This document shows, in pieces, positions 12,843 through 25,513 of a stretch of DNA of 64,000 bases; position 1 is the first letter of the stretch; each line of letters begins with the position of its first letter. The stretch comes from Siphlonurus alternatus (Eukaryota; Arthropoda; Insecta; Ephemeroptera; Siphlonuridae), in contig OX463783.1 in NCBI GenBank assembly GCA_949825025.1, positions 11,071,628-11,135,627 of the forward strand, written 5' to 3'. The notes under the pieces are model-generated. The model saw only the letters and a list, made by a program, of their open reading frames with translations, searched no databases and had not been told where the DNA came from. Position numbers and translations under genes: made by a program.

Positions 12843-13236
12843 TAATAGACAATAATGGTTGCATTTTTTTATTTCATAATTAGAAAGTATACCTAAAATT
12901 ATGCTTTTCTGAATTTTTTCAGATTTTTTGGAGTGCGGGAACTAATTTTAAAAAAATATTTAAAATCTCTGAATTAGGGTGGTACACCTGATGGGACAAC
13001 CGTGACGTCATTTGTCGTGCTATGATTGGCTATTGATGACATCACGGTTGCTATGATTGGCTATTGATGACGTCACGGTTGTCCCATCAGATGTACCACC
13101 CTAATTAAGATATTTTAAATATTTTTTAAAAATTAGTTCCCGCACTCAAAAAAATCTGAAAAAAATTCAGAAAAGCATAATTTTAGGTATATTTTCTAAT
13201 TATGAAATAAAGAAATGCAACCATTATTGTCTATTA
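12843..13236. mobile_element. Large foldback element with CRE-like centre
   Basis: The arms are nearly perfect reverse complements for about 170 bp each; the ends are TAATAGACAATAATGG and its complement. The centre holds a 31-bp direct repeat (about 13018-13079) containing TGATTGGCTATTGATGA followed by TCACGG, with TGACGTCA-like palindromes. The inner arm sequence (TTTTCAGATTTTTTGGAG, then GGGAACTA) resembles that of the foldback at 63224-63540, so the two belong to related families. Confidence 0.8.
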
Positions 13237-13367
13237 TTATTGTTATCAAATTATTGTTAAATAATTTGGAAAATATTTGGAGACGAATAGAAATCTTTAG
13301 TTTTAATCTTACTTATTTTAAGCAAAAATTTTGATATATATAATATACATGTCATATCATTTATAAT

Positions 13368-13670
13368 ATTCTATGGTACCAAGTGTACATGATTCATCGT
13401 TATGAAAAAAATTATTCGCCAATAGATGTCAGTTTTCTAAGGCAAGGCGTGCACCTGGAGAAGTTATTATGGTTCCCAAGTGTACCTTATATTACACCTG
13501 GATAACATTCTGTGGTACCAAGTGTACATGAAGCGTCTCTCCAGAAAAAAATCTTCGCTACGAGATAGCAATTTTCCAAGGCGAGGCGTGCCCTTCAAAA
13601 AGTTATTATAAATGGTTCTCAAGTGTACGTTATATACCACCTGGAGAACATTCTATGGTATTAAGTGTAC
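13368..13670. repeat. Tandem repeat of about 140 bp, 2.1 copies
   Basis: Three successive units start with ATTCT(A/G)TGGTA at 13368, 13507 and 13650; the third is truncated after about 21 bp. Shared internal blocks are AAGTGTAC, AAGGC(A/G)AGGCGTGC and a GTTATTAT block. The two full units are diverged from each other, so the duplication is old. Confidence 0.75.
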
Positions 13671-13674
13671 CTCC

Positions 13675-13880
13675 TTTTGAGGTGCTCGGTATGTCTGCAC
13701 GCGAGTTCTCGTGTCTGTGTTTGCCTACACCGCCTGTCTCTCCTAGCTCTAGCCAAGCTGCTGCTGTGGTAACGGTACCATCCGTCTCAGGAGGTCATCA
13801 GCTGCCCGCGCCTGCTGCTGCCTACCTAGCTGCATAATGTGTGGAGTGGCAGCAACCACGCGAGCATGCAAATCAGTAGG
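13675..13880. other. GC-rich CpG-containing patch, function unknown
   Basis: This patch abuts the 140-bp tandem repeat and is far richer in G+C than its surroundings. Both strands are partly open: + strand to a stop at 13837, and minus strand across a Gln/Ala-rich frame ending at about 13748. Because neither frame has a clear start, splice pair or family match, it may be a promoter or untranslated exon instead. The beginning of the + frame (13655) comes from the tandem repeat, which argues against it being ancestral coding sequence. Confidence 0.3.
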
Positions 13881-14350
13881 ATGCATTGCAAATTAGCACC
13901 GTACATGTCTTGAGTGATTTGTACGTCCTATTTTATCCTAGCTGTTAACAATCCTATAGTTTCATACTGCAGTTTAGTGTTTGTTTACGTACGGCTGTGC
14001 CTTTGTCCTAAGCTATAAGTTGACGAGAGATTATTTCTTTGTTTTTTTACTAAAATTGATGATATTTCTTTTTTAGAGCTCTGGGGGAGTTCAAATACAG
14101 TCACTTAAGAATTTGAACACCCCCTAGGTCATTCAATATTGGAATATAAAGATATTTATTTAGGCCCGTGCAGGTTATACAGTATATATAGGATCTAGAT
14201 CTGCGCTTTAGTGCCTTAAACATGAGTGTAGTGCAAATTATCCGTACAAAAAAACAGCGTAATAGATGCACAAAATATTAACCAACTATATGATCATTTT
14301 AGAAATATGATTTTATTGGTTACAATAATTTTTGCGATAAAAAAAATCGT

Positions 14351-14569
14351 TATATCGTCCCTCGTTTGAAATAATGAGCTATACCTGCAGCTTACCACGA
14401 TCTCGTTGCAATAATGAGCTATCTGCTATTTCAGGTGAGCGTGAAAATGAGCTTTATTTTATACTAATTTAAAGCTTATAATTGCGCTCACCTGAAATAG
14501 CAGATGGCTCATTATTGCAACAAAATCGTAGTAAGCAGATAGCTCATTATTCCGACAAGGGACGATATA
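14351..14569. mobile_element. Foldback element, 219 bp
   Basis: The ends TATATCGTCCCT and AGGGACGATATA are inverted, and long arms contain the motif AATAATGAGCTATCTGC and its complement. A short unpaired loop lies near 14445-14480. It has no coding capacity and no close relative elsewhere in the window. Confidence 0.75.
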
Positions 14570-16795
14570 GCTTTACAGCATGGATCACGCGTCAATTTTA
14601 AATTTTACTAATACAACTAATTTTTAATAGCAAAACGAAATCTCCGTATTAAAATTCAACGAAGCATTTGAACTATATGACACGATAATAAATATACTGT
14701 ACCTTGAACATTAATATCAAAACGATTTCTTCGTATAACACATGTAACAATGTGACCATACAACAATCAATTAACTGTTGTGTACGGCGGTGTGATGTGA
14801 TCTAACAACGACAATGAAAATCACTTGTAGCGTAGGTATTGTTAGATAATACCATGTTGTGAGCTATAACAATAGATTCTATAATTGTTATTATAGTTGT
14901 TCATTGATATGCTTGATTGGATGTGTTATATAAGAATTTACTTCATATACGGTGGTTTCATGTGAATTAAAAGTAACATACAGTTTTTTTTTATCAGGAT
15001 GATGTATAACAAAATATGTACAGTAAGTTTTTATATGGATTTAGTTATAGTCATATTTTAGCATTGTACACTGGAAATTTGAAATTTGTCTTACTAACAG
15101 ATGGCATTAGTGTTGATGTATTGTTCAAATGCCGTCTGGAAATTCTCAAAATTTATTTGTAGCAATAATTTTATTATTTATAAATATTTTTTTTTACAAG
15201 AATTTTCTTCTAAAATACTAATTACAGCAAAAAGAAATTACAATAAATATGTAGTTTTTGTGTAGTGTAAAAAGGATTGTTAATTTCATATAAGATGGAT
15301 TTACTCAAATTGTTCTATTTAAAAAACGAAAATAAGCAACTACTTAAATTTATTTTTTGATTTAAGATAAAAGAAGAAACAGTTTCTATGTATACGTGAT
15401 TTTTTTTTTTTAAAGAAATTTTCCACAAAAGTGTAAACACCAAATTCTTTCAATTTTTGTATATAAGATAATTTTTTTAGAAACTTCTTCGTGTTTAGAA
15501 TGTTTATTTACTTTTCAAATAACAGAAAAATTTGTTTGTTTTCTCCCCTTTTTCTCAAGTATATGTAACAAAGCGGAAATGAATTATTATCAACTTGGTG
15601 ATAATAAATATTGTTAGTTTTTTAAAAAAAAATCATCCACGTACACGCGTATGCTATGAGAGATACTTTTTAAAGTTCGTTATCAAAACAGTGACCCTTT
15701 TAAATGCCTTATCATGCTGGTTGGATTGTTAAAAAATACATGCTGTGAGGCCTTTTTATTCACTACAGGGGGGCCTTTTAACCTTTGTAAAATATATAGT
15801 GCAATGTATAGTTTCTATAGTAATGTCAAAGTGCTTTAACCTGTAAATTTATTATTGAATTAAACATTTAAGGCTTCATGGATTTTATATGTCAATGTTT
15901 TAATTATGTAACAGTTGTATTTAAATCTACAATTATTTATTTCAAAGAGAGAAAATGACATTAAAATGAGAAATTATATAATAAAAATTTATTAAACAAA
16001 GGATACAGTGTACACCTCGGGAAAACAAGAACCTGATTGGCTGCAGCGTCAAGACACAAAAAAACAGGTCTTAAAACAAGAAAGCACCTGGTGCTAGCCA
16101 CACCAAAATTTTCCATAGTTTACCATAGATTGCGTGACGAAGCCATCAAAACAGACAAATTGAAATAGAACATTAATATTATTTTTCAATTTATAGGTTA
16201 TACAAAGAAGCCCAAATTTTTTGCTAATAATAAAATTTACTTTATTTGGAAAAACCACTATACATTGAAGGTTATAAAAAGTAGGTTTACTGGACACACC
16301 TATAATAATACATCAATATAATATTCTGAGTTGATCGATCAAAATGTGACAGCCCCTTGTTGATATGCAACTTATTTGACACCCACGCGAAAAGAGACTT
16401 TAACGCTTGCAAGGTCAAGACATTGACGTCAGATTAGCAGATGATAAAAAGCTGCAAACTGACACATGACGTTAATATTTAGCGAAGAATCAAAACACAT
16501 ACTATCGGATTATATAATGTATGCTCTTCTCTCTATGGTCTCTATTTGGTATTCAAGGGATTATATTTTTGACGCCGATAGTTGAAGAATATTGATTTAT
16601 TTTTTTTACTTTTAAGAGCTTAAAATTGTTACTTATAAGAAGTTAGAGTGAAATACAATGATTATTATAAATTTATATAAAAATGTTTTCTGTTGTATTT
16701 TTTTTTAAATCTATATACAATGTGACATACAAATGCTATAATATATTACTAAAATTTGATATCAATTTAGTATCTGACACTAAAAAACTTCTAGG
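14570..16795. other. AT-rich stretch with one recurrent 14-mer
   Basis: No gene supported. A GTACACCTCGGGA word at about 16010 recurs at about 56475 and, with changes, at about 23350, suggesting an old dispersed repeat start. The frame at 16094-16297 has no coding character. Confidence 0.4.
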
Positions 16796-16799
16796 CTAC

Positions 16800-16929
16800 A
16801 ATTGAGTTGCCTAGTTTCAAAACCGGCAATATGCATTTTCAACTAAGATAAAAAACCCAACCTTTTTACCGGGAAATTAACCCTTACTGAAAATGCATAT
16901 TGCCGGTTTTGGAACTAGGCAACTCAATT
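16800..16929. mobile_element. Foldback element, 130 bp
   Basis: Inverted arms of about 40 bp begin AATTGAGTTGCCTAG and contain ACCGGCAATATGCATTTT, with an unpaired centre of about 45 bp. A small palindromic MITE is the simplest reading. Confidence 0.75.
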
Positions 16930-17193
16930 TATGATTACTTTTCTTTGCAAATAAGTCTCAAAACTTGAAGAAAAAAAAAAAAAACATTTTAAATCTTATT
17001 ATTTACAAAGATCTTTAATATAATTATTGCAATGCAGTATACTATTGCATTTTATCATAATTCAATACATTAACATGTATATTTTTATAAAATAAAAGGG
17101 TACTTTTTGGATAGCATAACATACAATTTTAGAAATAATTAATCAAATTATTATGACAGAAATATATCTGATTTTTTTTTAGCAGATGACAAT

Positions 17194-17371
17194 GGGGGAC
17201 ATTCAGAAAGCACTTTAATCCCAACTTTAGCCCCAAGTTTTATCCCTGGTACTAAACATGGTGCTAAACTAAGAGCTATACATGGTTATCCCCTGGTTTA
17301 GCACCATGTTTAGTACCAGGTATAAAACTTGGGGCTAAAGTTGGGGTTAAAGTGCTTTGTGAATGTCCCCC
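17194..17371. mobile_element. Foldback MITE with 3-bp AAT flanks
   Basis: The ends GGGGGACATTC and GAATGTCCCCC are inverted, with almost complete palindromy over 178 bp. The bases AAT flank both sides (17191-17193 and 17372-17374), fitting a 3-bp target duplication. The terminal layout (G-run, then CATTCACAAAG-like) matches the elements at 23063 and 25371, which look like a wider group. Confidence 0.8.
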
Positions 17372-20300
17372 AATATCTCCAGAAATAAATTACAATCTAT
17401 ATCAATATTTATAGAGATCATTTTAAGATTTGGGAGAACTGCAAGGGTATTATTTATATATAGTAATAAAATTATAAAACTATTAAGAATTATATCAAAA
17501 TTCCTTATAATAAAATAATTATAATATAAAAAATACCTTTCCTTTTTTTCAAATTTTGAGAATAATATTATGTTAAAACATGTTAAATTACACAAAAATT
17601 ACATCTTTTAAGTAGCTGATATATTCGTATATCATGGCTAGTAATTTTGTATACGATGATATACTTTTTTTACCTTTTTTTTTTCAGGGGCAACCTATAA
17701 AAATTTTAGTTCTCACGATTCTAAATGCTGTCGATTTCAATCGCATACAACCATGGTATTAAAAATAGTTTTTATAAACGATATTTAAGATCTTTTATAT
17801 TTCTTTTAAGGTCAAAGCTATAGAAAGAAAAAAAATTATTGATGATCGACATTTATAGGTTATTATCTAGAAAAAAATATCAGTAATTATTGTTTTGTAT
17901 CATGTTGAAAATTGTTGACCTATCATATGTTACTGGAATCAACGGGTCTTAACTTTTCATTATTATAGAGGAAAACTGTCATATAATAATTGAAAATTAT
18001 GATACAAAATCCTACATGTTTATGTATATAAGTCAGATTTAAATACTAATTTTTATAATGTAACGGTGTTTCTTTTTATATAAAATTAGTACAATTATAT
18101 AATAATGTCAACCTTTTTCATATGTCAAATAATGTATATTAAAAATAATGTACTGTAATGTTTTTTGGTGTAATAGAAAATAACTTATTTCCAAATTATG
18201 GAAAAATGAAATAACCTACTTTCTGTGTTAAATAAAGAGAAAATGTCATAAATCCAAAGATGGTATATTCAAAATTTTCATTTATGTAATATTCTTTGTG
18301 TATAAATATATTTGATGAGAATTTAGGATCATGGAATAAAATAAACCTCCCTTTTTCTCCATATATAATTTTATGTTATAAAATACAATAAAAATTATAT
18401 ATTTCCATACGGATTAGTAAACATTAATAATAAAAAACTTTATATCATTTAAATAAATTGTAATTCATATTTTTATTATTGAAATATTAAAATAGCCAAA
18501 GGCTATTATAATACATGATAAGTGTAAAAAATACAAGGAAAAATACTAATACACGATACCCTTATAGGCTTGGGATTATTTTTACAATAAAAAAATTGTA
18601 CAGTAAACATGCTATATACCTGAGAATGGTAATTATGCCCTGAAACTTTTTTTTAATGCCCTTAAGGTCATGGGAGAAAGTGCTTAGGGCAACTATAATA
18701 TAATTTGCCTGCAGATCCTGTGATCACACATGTTTTATTGCATGTATGATTCTTATATTTTTTGTCTATGATTTTGCGTTTAATTTTATATGTGAAAACA
18801 AAGAATAAGACACAAATTATATGAAAAACTTTTCTTTTTTTTTCTATGTGAAATTTAATTGATATTATTTTTAATGTTACTTTTTTTAATTAAATTAAAT
18901 CTTTTTTTGTGTATTTAAAAGATAGAATCTTTTGAACTTTGTTCTGGATTTTCATTTTTATGTTTCTTATGATTATTTTTACCTACTTTTTTTCTATTTA
19001 AAACAATTAAATAATTAAATTATTTTTCTGTGAAGAATTTAGCGTTGAACTGGAAACTGGTTAGTGTATTAAATTGGCATTTCAATAACAACATTATTAA
19101 CTACCAATTATTTTGATTATAATATGCAATTAATATGATCATATTTCATACTTAATGTTATTTAAAATTGATGTTTTTATTCAAGTTGTATTATTTTAAT
19201 AATTGTATATTATTAAATTTGACTCATTTGTACTTGAAATAATAATAGGAAATGCTTCCTTTTTTAAAAGATACTACATTTTATTGTAAAATACAATGAT
19301 TAAATTGAAAATTTGCAAAACATTTAAAATTATAATTAAATTATACTTGAGGTCATTATTATGTAATATTTCCTATATTATTATATAACCAACCAATTAA
19401 CGTAACAAAGAAAGTGCTATCAAAAATAATCCTTTCACGAAATCTTATTTAAAAATTTTAATTGCTGTGCATACATTAAAATATAACACGCAAAACTTTT
19501 ACCATCAATGAATTATATACTTGTAAGTGAAAATTCAACCAATTATATACCAAGATTTATTCGTGACTTCTATATTGTGCATGTTATCTGAGATTTTAAC
19601 AATTAAAGTACAAGTTTTTTGTATGCAACATTTTATATATATAAGCGAAAGTTTAAAAGGTTAATTGACTCGTGATGTGTGCAGCATGCATTTCGGTCAT
19701 TGCATCCTAATCATGCACTTGGAAGTGCACGCAATATGCAGTTTTATTGTAGCACACTTCAGCGCATTCCGAATGTTCCATAGCCGTATACTATAATTCA
19801 ATTTTCCCTAGGATTATAAAGTCTTTTAATAAATTAATCTTTGAAACAAGGAATATGTATTTATCAGGTCTCTAGTTATGTATTAATTAACTATCTTTGT
19901 TGATCGACGAAATAGTTGAATTTCTTTAAAATCTCTAATCTAATATTATTTAAATGACATGGGTGGCTGGACACTTATGTGAATGGGATATCGTTTTTTT
20001 AGACATCAGTTGTGCAGTTTCTTCATGAATATATTATATTGTACATATTTATTTTTAAATTTCATGTTCAAAAAGAGGAAAGAAAACGTATTCTCATATT
20101 TTCCTCTCCTTTTTCCTTAGAAATGGTGACAAAAAAAAAAGTTAAAAGTGAAAAAAAGATTAAATTTGTTTCAACTAAAAAATTTAATAAATTGCACTAT
20201 AAAATTGTTATATTATTGAATATAGTGATACTAAAATTGTGTACACTTTTTACTGATCTCTTACAAAGGAAATGAATGAGCATTATATTTATGACGTTAT

Positions 20301-23060
20301 AAAATTATTGAAGCTGTGATGATGTTCATTTATTACGTAACAAATGCAATTATTTTTTTGCAGCTTACATAAAATACACAATAACTTCTGCTTATTCATT
20401 GAGCAAATATTTTAAAGTTATGACACAATTACAAGTGTGGATGATTTAACAAATAAATTCACATACATTAAGTAGGTAATGTTCATTTGACACCAATAAA
20501 ATTATCCCTTTTGAGAATTCAAACACAAAAAATATCAAGATATACCCTGACATATTCTACAAAGTAATAACTGCATTTACTTGATCATTGAAGTGCATTG
20601 CAGCTGCAGTTGAAAAACTTTACGCCCCAATGAGTTGCTTAGTGAAGCCTTGCTTCCTACTTCGCCCTGATTTTAACAATTAGATTTTTATCTTCAGAAA
20701 ATCATCTTTCTGAGTTTTCAACAATTATAAAATAACAATAGAGTCGTGCTAGGACATCAATTATTTAATAATGTTATGAAAAGAAAGCAAAAAATCGATT
20801 ATTTTTATGATAAAATCTGACTGTTTTTACAATTTAGGTATTTGGAGCACACCTTACTATAGTATGTTTTTTAAACAAAAAGAATAAAAGAATTTTATAT
20901 TGTACCTTTCACCAAGATTTTTTCTTGTACTTTTTCTTTATCGATCGATTATTATGCCTGTCAATTAAATACTATTGAAAAGAAGTTGACATAATGTTGC
21001 AATGGTTTAAACGGCTATTAAATCAACCTTTTATATAATGTATTTATTAGCAAACAAGTTATTAAAGTTATTGATTATTATATTATGTTTTAATTATAAT
21101 AATAACATAATTATCAATTAGCCATTCTAGCTATATAGGCTTTGTTATTATAAATACATGATTATTTATCTCATGGACATAATTAAATTAATAGTTTACA
21201 ATACTTAAGACGATGCTTTAGGTAGTTTAACTGTGTTTTTATAAGTCACCAATTTACTATTTAAAGTGGCATTTTTTTATGATCTTTCTGATTCTTTGTA
21301 ATGAAAACTGTGAATTTCTTTAGCAAATTGTTAAATGAATTTTTACTATTAATGTTTTTTTAATTAATTTAATACAAAATTATAAACTTTATTCAATCTT
21401 ATATACACTTTACAGCATAAATCAAGCAATACAAGGTAAAATTCAATTAATTAAGATTAATTTTAATTTGCAATACTTTAATATTAAAAATTAAAACTAT
21501 AAGCCTCATAAATTGAAGGTTGGATATATAATTATAAAACACTGCTTCCATATGAAAGAGTTCAATAGTAAACAATCATTGACATAATTTGACTAATAAT
21601 AATATACGTACTGTATTGCCATGTACATACGCGTATAATAAGCAAACGTTCAAGAATACTCGATTAGATTGCTTTTTCTGAGAACTATTTTTCTGATCTA
21701 TTTATTTGAAAATTAACCTTTGTTGCAAATGTAATTTTTTCTTATCAAGTTTTTTTTTGCATCTATAGAGGTCTTGCAATTATATATTATAAAATTAAGC
21801 TAATTAGAAACTGTCAAAATTAATTAATAAAATACATTCTAATTGTTATATTGAAAAACAATTTCTTATATGGACATGTTTTCTTTATTAAATATACAAT
21901 TAATTGTTTTTAATATTTTCCTATTGCTCTCGTTTAAAATAATTTCTACTTGTCAACTACTTATATGGACGGTCTTACTGTGTTTGTGTCACTTACATGG
22001 AGAAATTTTGTCGCGAGATGTTTTCCCTTCGTCCCACATTCGCACACTACGTCCGTAATTATAAGACTCATTTTTATATATTTATTACATTGAAATTGAA
22101 CGTTAAGATATTATGTGTGTTTTTTTGATCAAATGATATCGTACATAATTATCCATAAGTTTTTGTAACATGAAAAATGTTTGAGGTTTTAAAATTTTCT
22201 ATAGTTTATTATAGGTTTGAAATAATTTTTTTGTTGCTAATTGTTGAGGTTTTTTAAAGAAAATGTTGTGGGAAAAATAAAGAATATTGAGGTCTAAAAT
22301 ATTAAATTTGCATCTCTTTTGTCTTTTTCTTTTAGGTGTTACATGTAATTAAAATACATAAATTTTAAGTTAATGATATAAATGTTATATAATTATGATA
22401 ACTGTGTCATGAAATTAATTTATTAAGATGATTTATTAATGAAAATGATTTACTTTTTCACACTTTTAGTTGTATATTATAATTATTAGAGCTTTTTAAC
22501 ATTCATATTATTTAAAATATTTAAAAATATATTGTAAAATGGTGTAAAATTATAAAATTTATATCTATTTTATTCTCCCTTAATATTAAATGACTTTGTT
22601 ACCTAATATACACTTAAATACACAAAAAGTTGAATATTGTAAAAAATTTCAATGCTATCTTTCAAGATAAAAAGACTTCAAATTGTATTTTTTTATTGTT
22701 TTTTGTGTATTAAATTAAATACGTCTTTAATTAATTGAAAGCTATTTTAAATTAGAAACGTTATTTATAAATATTAATTCTTGATAAAAAAAATTGATGG
22801 TATTTTTCCAATACACTGAACAGAATATATTAATAAATTGTATACAAAGAAAGGTCATATATGTAACACATAATCAACCATCCATAAATAAATAAAAACT
22901 ATTAAAAAAACTCCTTGAGTTAATGATAAGTACATTAATTTTACTATTAATAACGTGATGCTCTGTTTAATGTTGTTTATCAGTGTAGGTCACTATTAAA
23001 TAAATTATGATAACTAATAAAGTATTGTTGCAGTGTTGACATTTCGTTCATATAATATAG
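17372..23060. other. Long AT-rich stretch, nothing recognised
   Basis: About 5.7 kb without a supportable gene, RNA or inverted-repeat element. Short frames at 20012-20275 (lysine-rich) and 21870-22058 are typical of chance frames in AT-rich DNA. Confidence 0.5.
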
Positions 23061-23062
23061 AA

Positions 23063-23162
23063 GGGTCATTCACAAAGGCTTAAGGTCCGATTTAAGGCTC
23101 AATTTTCCATTTTTCCACAATTTAGTGAGCCCTAATTTGGGTCTTGCCTTTGTGAATGCCCC
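23063..23162. mobile_element. Short CATTCACAAAG-type MITE, copy 1
   Basis: The ends GGGTCATTCACAAAGGC and GCCTTTGTGAATGCCCC are inverted, and the interior repeats the motif GATTTAAGGCTC and its complement. Same family as 25371-25513. Confidence 0.7.
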
Positions 23163-23572
23163 TAATTGTAGACGATACAACGCAGTCTACGAAAGCGTGG
23201 TGAACTAAAACTCTTTTGATATAGACTGGGTGCTCTTCTAACCTCACCCAACATTACAAATCTGCATCTCTCTGTTTATTAGAGCTGCAGCTCTAACAAG
23301 TGAGTCAAGAGTTCGTGCTGTCCAGAGATATACATATTTACATATTTAATGTACACCTTGGGATACCATCAACTTAAAAAAACCCTGCTCTGTTTGCTGG
23401 CTTTGTCACGTGTATGGAAGTGTGATGCACTTGAACTTGTTTGAAAATGGCTAACTGCTTGCCTTATCTCAAAATTTCAAATATGCATATATTTTTAAAC
23501 ATTTCGGGACATCATGAACATTACTCATGCCTAATTTACTTCAGATACAGCTCCAAAAAATAAAGAGATGTT

Positions 23573-23892
23573 GATTAGCAAATTCACAAAAATTCTGAAA
23601 TTTTTTTCAGAGCCAGATATTAGTGCCTATAAGCCATAGAAAAAAATTCAAAACAATAAATTAACGAGCCGATTTTTTTAATTAAGTTTTTATTTGTCTC
23701 TCCATGGGAAAGACCTATGCTGAAAATTATTAAAGAAAAGCGTCTCGTTTAATTGTTTTGAAATTTTTTCTATGACTTTTAGGCACTAAAAAATGTATCT
23801 TAAAATTTTTTCAGAATTTTTGTGAATTTCCTAAGGTTTACATGTTAATCAAAGGGGACTACGTCGAACAGCTGATTCATGTTATCTCTACC
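23573..23892. mobile_element. TTAA-type foldback MITE, left end deleted
   Basis: The right end reads TTATCTCTACC followed by TTAA at 23893-23896, identical to copies 1714-2078 and 57851-58239. The interior arms (AGCAAATTCACAAAAATTCTG and complement, with TAGTGCCTA) match the 57851 copy. The left arm starts abruptly inside the element, so its terminal 60-80 bp including the left TTAA are missing or rearranged. This copy can no longer be excised normally. Confidence 0.7.
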
Positions 23893-24725
23893 TTAATTGC
23901 TACTATCAGAAAATTAAGCAGATGAAACTTTCATGATGTTCATCAGAAATGTAACTCTATACCAACATCATTGCTTTCTTTATAGAGGTACTAAACTCAA
24001 ATTTTAAAATTTGCAACACGTCCCTGATTTACTTGGTATTCTGCAAATGAAATGAGAGATAATTATGTCCATAGAAGTAAAGGAAATGTATTGTTAATTG
24101 ATAATGAAAGTTATATTATTATAAATGGAATGAGGTCTATGAGAAACTATATATAAAAGAAAAACAATCTTAGTAAATCAATCGATTATAGATAGATGTC
24201 AATCAATGTTAGTGAGAAAAAATACAACCGGAGAAACTTTCAGTTTTCAAAAAAAGCACATTGCAAATTATATAGAAAGAAAAATTATTTTATTTGTATC
24301 CATTGTATACGTGTGTTTTTTTAATGTGAATTTCTCTCTTTATAATGTGTCAATTTTAACTTTAGATTTTTATAAACACGTATTGATTTTCTACACGTTT
24401 CAAAGCGGATTTGGAATTTAATATATAAATGGATTTGATAATATCTTAACTATCAATTCTCCAGAATAGATTGAAATGTTGATTTTATACAGAAAGAAAA
24501 AACAATATTATTTCTTGTCCACTGATTCATATTAAAGCTCCTGTTCGTTACAATATAACATTTTAAGGCTTTTTTTAAATGGATATGATTACTTGATAAC
24601 AAAATACAAAAAAATAAAAAGGAAATTTATTTATATACTTTAGATACTTAATTATGGTTATTTTACCTTAAATTATGAATTTTATTTATTTATTTATTGA
24701 TTCAAACCAAATTCATCAAATTAAG

Positions 24726-24852
24726 CCGGTATTACACGATACAATTCTTCCTTACAAGAAAGCTTGAACTCCCCATTTTATTATATAATTGTAATAAAAT
24801 TTTCGTGTAAGGAAAAATAATTGTATGCAAAATTGTATCGTGTAATACAGGG
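24726..24852. mobile_element. GTATTACACGATACAATT palindromic MITE, copy 1
   Basis: Inverted ends carry GTATTACACGATACAATT, and the inner arms carry CCTTACAAGAAA or its variants. A second copy lies at 48331-48470. Confidence 0.75.
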
Positions 24853-25299
24853 TTTAAACAGGAAAACATTGATTTTTTAAACTGAACCTGTATCTTTTTA
24901 TTGTTTTGAATGTTTGTGCAATTAAGTATTAATATCAAGGTCTGATATAATTACGCCAATAGTAAAAGTTAGTTGTTTTTACATGTTTTTTTTATTGTTT
25001 GTTCCTTGCTTGCTCATATATTCTAATTGCGTTGGTATTTAAATATTAAATTGATTTACCATGTAAACTTTTGTGCAATCAACTGGAACAACCTTGCGAG
25101 CAATTTAGAGTAATTATCCAGCAATTTTAAGTAAAGTTGCGACTCAACTTTTGTTGTAATAAAAATTATGAGGAATTTTTTAAAATTGATCACGATTTTA
25201 TAATAAAAAAAATGTTTTGGTATTTTCAGGATTCTATATAATAACGTAAGTTCAATCTATTGTGCCTATTAGTCGCAACAATTAAAATGATCTATTTTG

Positions 25300-25340
25300 C
25301 CTAATCTAGCTGAAGAACCGTGGAAACCTCAATGTATTTG
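25300..25340 (-). mobile_element. Possible SINE body fragment
   Basis: On the minus strand, the block TGAGGTTTCCACGGTTCTTC matches the hairpin block of the SINE at 45171-45197 with few differences. The match covers only about 25 bp, so chance or another shared repeat cannot be excluded. Confidence 0.35.
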
Positions 25341-25370
25341 TGTCTTAATAATGATAAATTAAGAGAAATA

Positions 25371-25513
25371 AAGTGGCATTCACAAAGCCCCAAGGCCAGA
25401 TTTAGGGCTCGATAATTTAAAGCCCGATTTTAGGCATGCTTTTTAGACCCAAAATTTCTGGTCTTAAATTATCGAGCCCTAAATGTGGCCTTAAGGCTTT
25501 GTGAATGCCCCTT
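25371..25513. mobile_element. Short CATTCACAAAG-type MITE, copy 2
   Basis: The inverted ends AAGTGGCATTCACAAAG and CTTTGTGAATGCCCCTT enclose arms with AGGGCTCGATAATTTAA and its complement. Same terminal sequence as 23063-23162 with a different loop. Confidence 0.75.

Noticed and set aside
20012..20275. 87-codon lysine-rich frame
   Set aside because: Poly-A-driven codons, typical chance frame.
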